A stretch of 25,654 nucleotides of DNA from Pseudomonadota bacterium (GTDB lineage: Bacteria > Bdellovibrionota > Oligoflexia > Oligoflexales > Oligoflexaceae): NCBI GenBank assembly GCA_029556045.1, contig JAKQGS010000223.1:1-25654 (forward strand), read 5' to 3'. The position numbers and the translations under genes are program-made. The notes under the pieces were generated by a model. That model was given only the letters and a program-made list of their open reading frames with translations, did no database searches and was not told where the DNA came from. Positions 23,740 through 25,654 of this stretch are shown piece by piece; position 1 is the stretch's first letter, and each line of letters opens with the position of its first letter.

Positions 23740-24204
23740 ATGAAAGTTGAATTCAAATTAAACGGTCAGCCGGTGGAAGTGGATGTTGAGGGGGATATGC
23801 CCCTGCTGTGGGTGCTGCGGGATACCCTTGGGTACACCGGCACCAAGTATGGTTGTGGTGAAGCCATGTGCGGCGTTTGCACGGTGCATGTGGATGGCAT
23901 CGCCACCCGCTCTTGCGTGGTTCCCGTCGAACAGATCAAAGGGCAGGACGTGACCACCATTGAAGGCATCAGCCGTGGGGACGAGCTGCACGAGGTGCAA
24001 AAAGCGTGGATCGCCGAAAACGTGCCCCAGTGCGGTTACTGCCAGCCCGGACAGATCATGTCGGCACTGGCGCTGCTCAAAGCCAAGCCCCGTCCGACGG
24101 ATGAGGATATCGACGTGGCCATGGCGGGCAACCTTTGCCGTTGTGGCACCTATAGCCGTATTCGCAAAGCCATTCATCGAGCTGCTCAGGTTCTCAACCC
24201 ATAA
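23740..24204 (+). CDS. iorA: Isoquinoline 1-oxidoreductase alpha subunit, [2Fe-2S] protein
   Basis: A 154-residue small subunit of the xanthine-oxidase family. The plant-type [2Fe-2S] cluster ligands are C39, C44, C47 and C59 ([12 protein letters not shown]). The second cluster ligands are C98, C101, C133 and C135 ([18 protein letters not shown]). It passes electrons from the molybdenum cofactor in IorB to an acceptor. AGGAG precedes the ATG. It is the middle gene of a three-gene set. Confidence 0.92.
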   Translation: MKVEFKLNGQPVEVDVEGDMPLLWVLRDTLGYTGTKYGCGEAMCGVCTVHVDGIATRSCVVPVEQIKGQDVTTIEGISRGDELHEVQKAWIAENVPQCGYCQPGQIMSALALLKAKPRPTDEDIDVAMAGNLCRCGTYSRIRKAIHRAAQVLNP

Positions 24205-24220
24205 GGAAGCGGGGAACACC

Positions 24221-25654
24221 ATGGAAAAGGAATTGAAAAGTCGCCGGCAGTTTTTGAAAAATACCGTCCTGGCCACCGGTGGTCTTTGGGTTGGTCTGCG
24301 ATTGGGTGGCAAGCATGAAGGGGAGGCCTTGGCCCAGCTGGTGGTCCCCACCGCCAATGCGGAAGTGGCCAATGCGTGGATCAATGTGGGCACCGATGGC
24401 AAGGTGAAGTTTCACCTGGAGCGGGTGGAGATGGGGCAAGGGGTTGCCACCGCTCTCACCACCATCGTGGCGGAAGAATTAAATATGCCCCCCGAGATGG
24501 TGCAGTTTTACCTGCCGTTTGAAGGGGGAATGACCGGAGGCAGCTCATCCATTCGCAACGACTGGGCACCGTTAAAACGGGCCGCCGCTGCAGTGCGGGA
24601 GGTGCTGATCCAGGCGGCTGCCCAGAAGTGGTCGGTGTCGGAAGCGGATGTGGAAATCAAAGACGGTGAATTGATCAACCGTCGTAATCAAGCCAAAGTG
24701 GGACTGGGTGATGTGGTGGAAGCAGCCTCACGCCTGCGTTTTCCCACCAATCCCAAATTAAAAGATCCTGCCACCTACCGCTTTGTGGGCAAGATGCAGC
24801 CGCGTCTTGATAACCGGGTCAAAGTGAATGGGGTGGCGCAATACACGATCGATGTGCGGTTGCCAGGCATGGTCTATGCCACGGTTAAACACTGCCCGTG
24901 GTTTGACACCACGGTGCGGTCGTTTGATGCCAGCAAGATTCAGGGCAAGCCGGGCATCCTCAAAGTCTTTAAAATTCCCGGAGCCGTGGTGGTGGTGGCG
25001 GATAGCACCTGGCGGGCGTTTCAGGCCATCAAACAGGTGGATGTCACCTGGGGCAGCAGTCAACCCCAGGGGTTGATGCAGGAGGATCTGCAGAGAGATC
25101 TGCGGGAAGCCCTCAAAGGCGATGGATTGGTGGTAGCCAACAAGGGGTCGATGCGCACCTTGGAAGCGGTGGAGCGTCGTCTGGATGTGACCTACGAAGC
25201 CCCCTATGTGCCGCATGTCACCATGGAGCCGCAGACCTGTGTGGCCTGGATGGAACCGGGACGCCTGCAGGTGTGGGCTCCCACCCAGATGCCGGATTCT
25301 GCACGGGAGACCGCTGCCGACGTGGCGGGCCTGAGCAGTGATCAGGTGAGCCTTTACAATCCCTATTTGGGAGGTGGATTTGGTCGCCGGTTAAATCAGG
25401 ATTATGTGGAAGAAGCGGTGGCCATCGCCAAGGAGATGATGGGCACGCCGGTGAAAATGACCTGGACCCGCGAGGAGGATTTTCAGCACGATTACTATCG
25501 TCCGGCCTCCTCCAACCGCATGCAGGGATCGGTGGATGCCAATGGTTTGGCGAAACATTGGTTTCACAAAAACGCCATGCCATCGGTGACATCAGGAATG
25601 TTGTCAACAGTGGTGAAGGGGACATTGCCCAACTGGCTTCCGACGAAGGCACTG
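24221..25654 (+). CDS. iorB: Isoquinoline 1-oxidoreductase beta subunit, molybdopterin-binding (cut by window edge)
   Basis: The frame is open from ATG 24221 to the window edge (478 codons), the N-terminal two thirds of a subunit that is usually about 730 residues. A Tat signal SRRQFLK (residues 7-13) sends the folded enzyme to the periplasm. Conserved stretches include RVEMGQGVATAL, GGSSSIRNDWAPLKRAAA, NGVAQYTIDVRLPGM and LGGGFGRRLNQDY (molybdopterin contact). It hydroxylates N-heterocycles or oxidises aldehydes in related enzymes; the real substrate is unknown. It is 16 bases after iorA. The export route by Tat fits IorA travelling as a hitch-hiker. Confidence 0.92.
   Translation, partial: MEKELKSRRQFLKNTVLATGGLWVGLRLGGKHEGEALAQLVVPTANAEVANAWINVGTDGKVKFHLERVEMGQGVATALTTIVAEELNMPPEMVQFYLPFEGGMTGGSSSIRNDWAPLKRAAAAVREVLIQAAAQKWSVSEADVEIKDGELINRRNQAKVGLGDVVEAASRLRFPTNPKLKDPATYRFVGKMQPRLDNRVKVNGVAQYTIDVRLPGMVYATVKHCPWFDTTVRSFDASKIQGKPGILKVFKIPGAVVVVADSTWRAFQAIKQVDVTWGSSQPQGLMQEDLQRDLREALKGDGLVVANKGSMRTLEAVERRLDVTYEAPYVPHVTMEPQTCVAWMEPGRLQVWAPTQMPDSARETAADVAGLSSDQVSLYNPYLGGGFGRRLNQDYVEEAVAIAKEMMGTPVKMTWTREEDFQHDYYRPASSNRMQGSVDANGLAKHWFHKNAMPSVTSGMLSTVVKGTLPNWLPTKAL

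Overview
The window looks like a piece of a Gram-negative chromosome of moderate G+C content. It encodes several predicted lipoproteins, an outer-membrane protein start, a periplasmic S41 processing protease, a Tat-exported molybdoenzyme and a c-type cytochrome. The mix of unusual surface lipoproteins, an HNH protein with a Bdellovibrionota/myxobacteria-like tail, and a metal-linked outer-membrane pair suggests a deep-branching proteobacterial relative such as Oligoflexia/Bdellovibrionota or Myxococcota. That placement is inference; there is no rRNA or other marker here.

Layout. 1-762 (minus): an outer-membrane receptor-like gene cut by the window edge and a small His/Cys-containing membrane-anchored protein, preceded by a possible Fur box. 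916-1878 (minus): HNH nuclease. 2130-4455: an accessory-looking, visibly A+T-richer island. It holds a truncated duplicate of the 3' end of the neighbouring giant gene, then a fusion of a RibD-like deaminase, a RecG-C/AlbA-type GHKL ATPase and a winged helix, then decayed small coding sequence. 4455-9236 (minus): a 1593-residue surface protein with Ig-like, Fn3-like and seven-unit propeller-like repeats. 9539-11672 (plus): an orphan OmpR-type response regulator and a Fic AMP-transferase with its own inhibitory helix, preceded by a dense set of short repeats. 11693-13046: a lipoprotein and, divergent from it, Fur. 13324-15540: Prc/Tsp protease with its own promoter and terminator. 15625-17361 (minus): a hipBA toxin-antitoxin operon with a 40-bp-phased operator array. 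17547-18998 (minus): a lipoprotein with promoter and terminator hairpins. 19300-21706 (plus): a compact cluster of globin, TlpA/ScsD-like thiol oxidoreductase, UPF0260 Cys-rich protein and lipoprotein. 21709-21833: a MITE-like inverted-repeat element. 21884-25654 (plus): an MFS transporter, then a cytochrome c, IorA and IorB set for a periplasmic isoquinoline-1-oxidoreductase-type molybdenum hydroxylase, cut by the right edge.

The strongest candidates for new biology are the deaminase-ATPase-winged-helix fusion in its island (2731-4230) and the truncated propeller fragment beside it, which has lost exactly five 47-residue repeat units. The regularly spaced hipBA operators and the repeat-framed fic promoter come next. 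No CRISPR array, tRNA or rRNA was seen.
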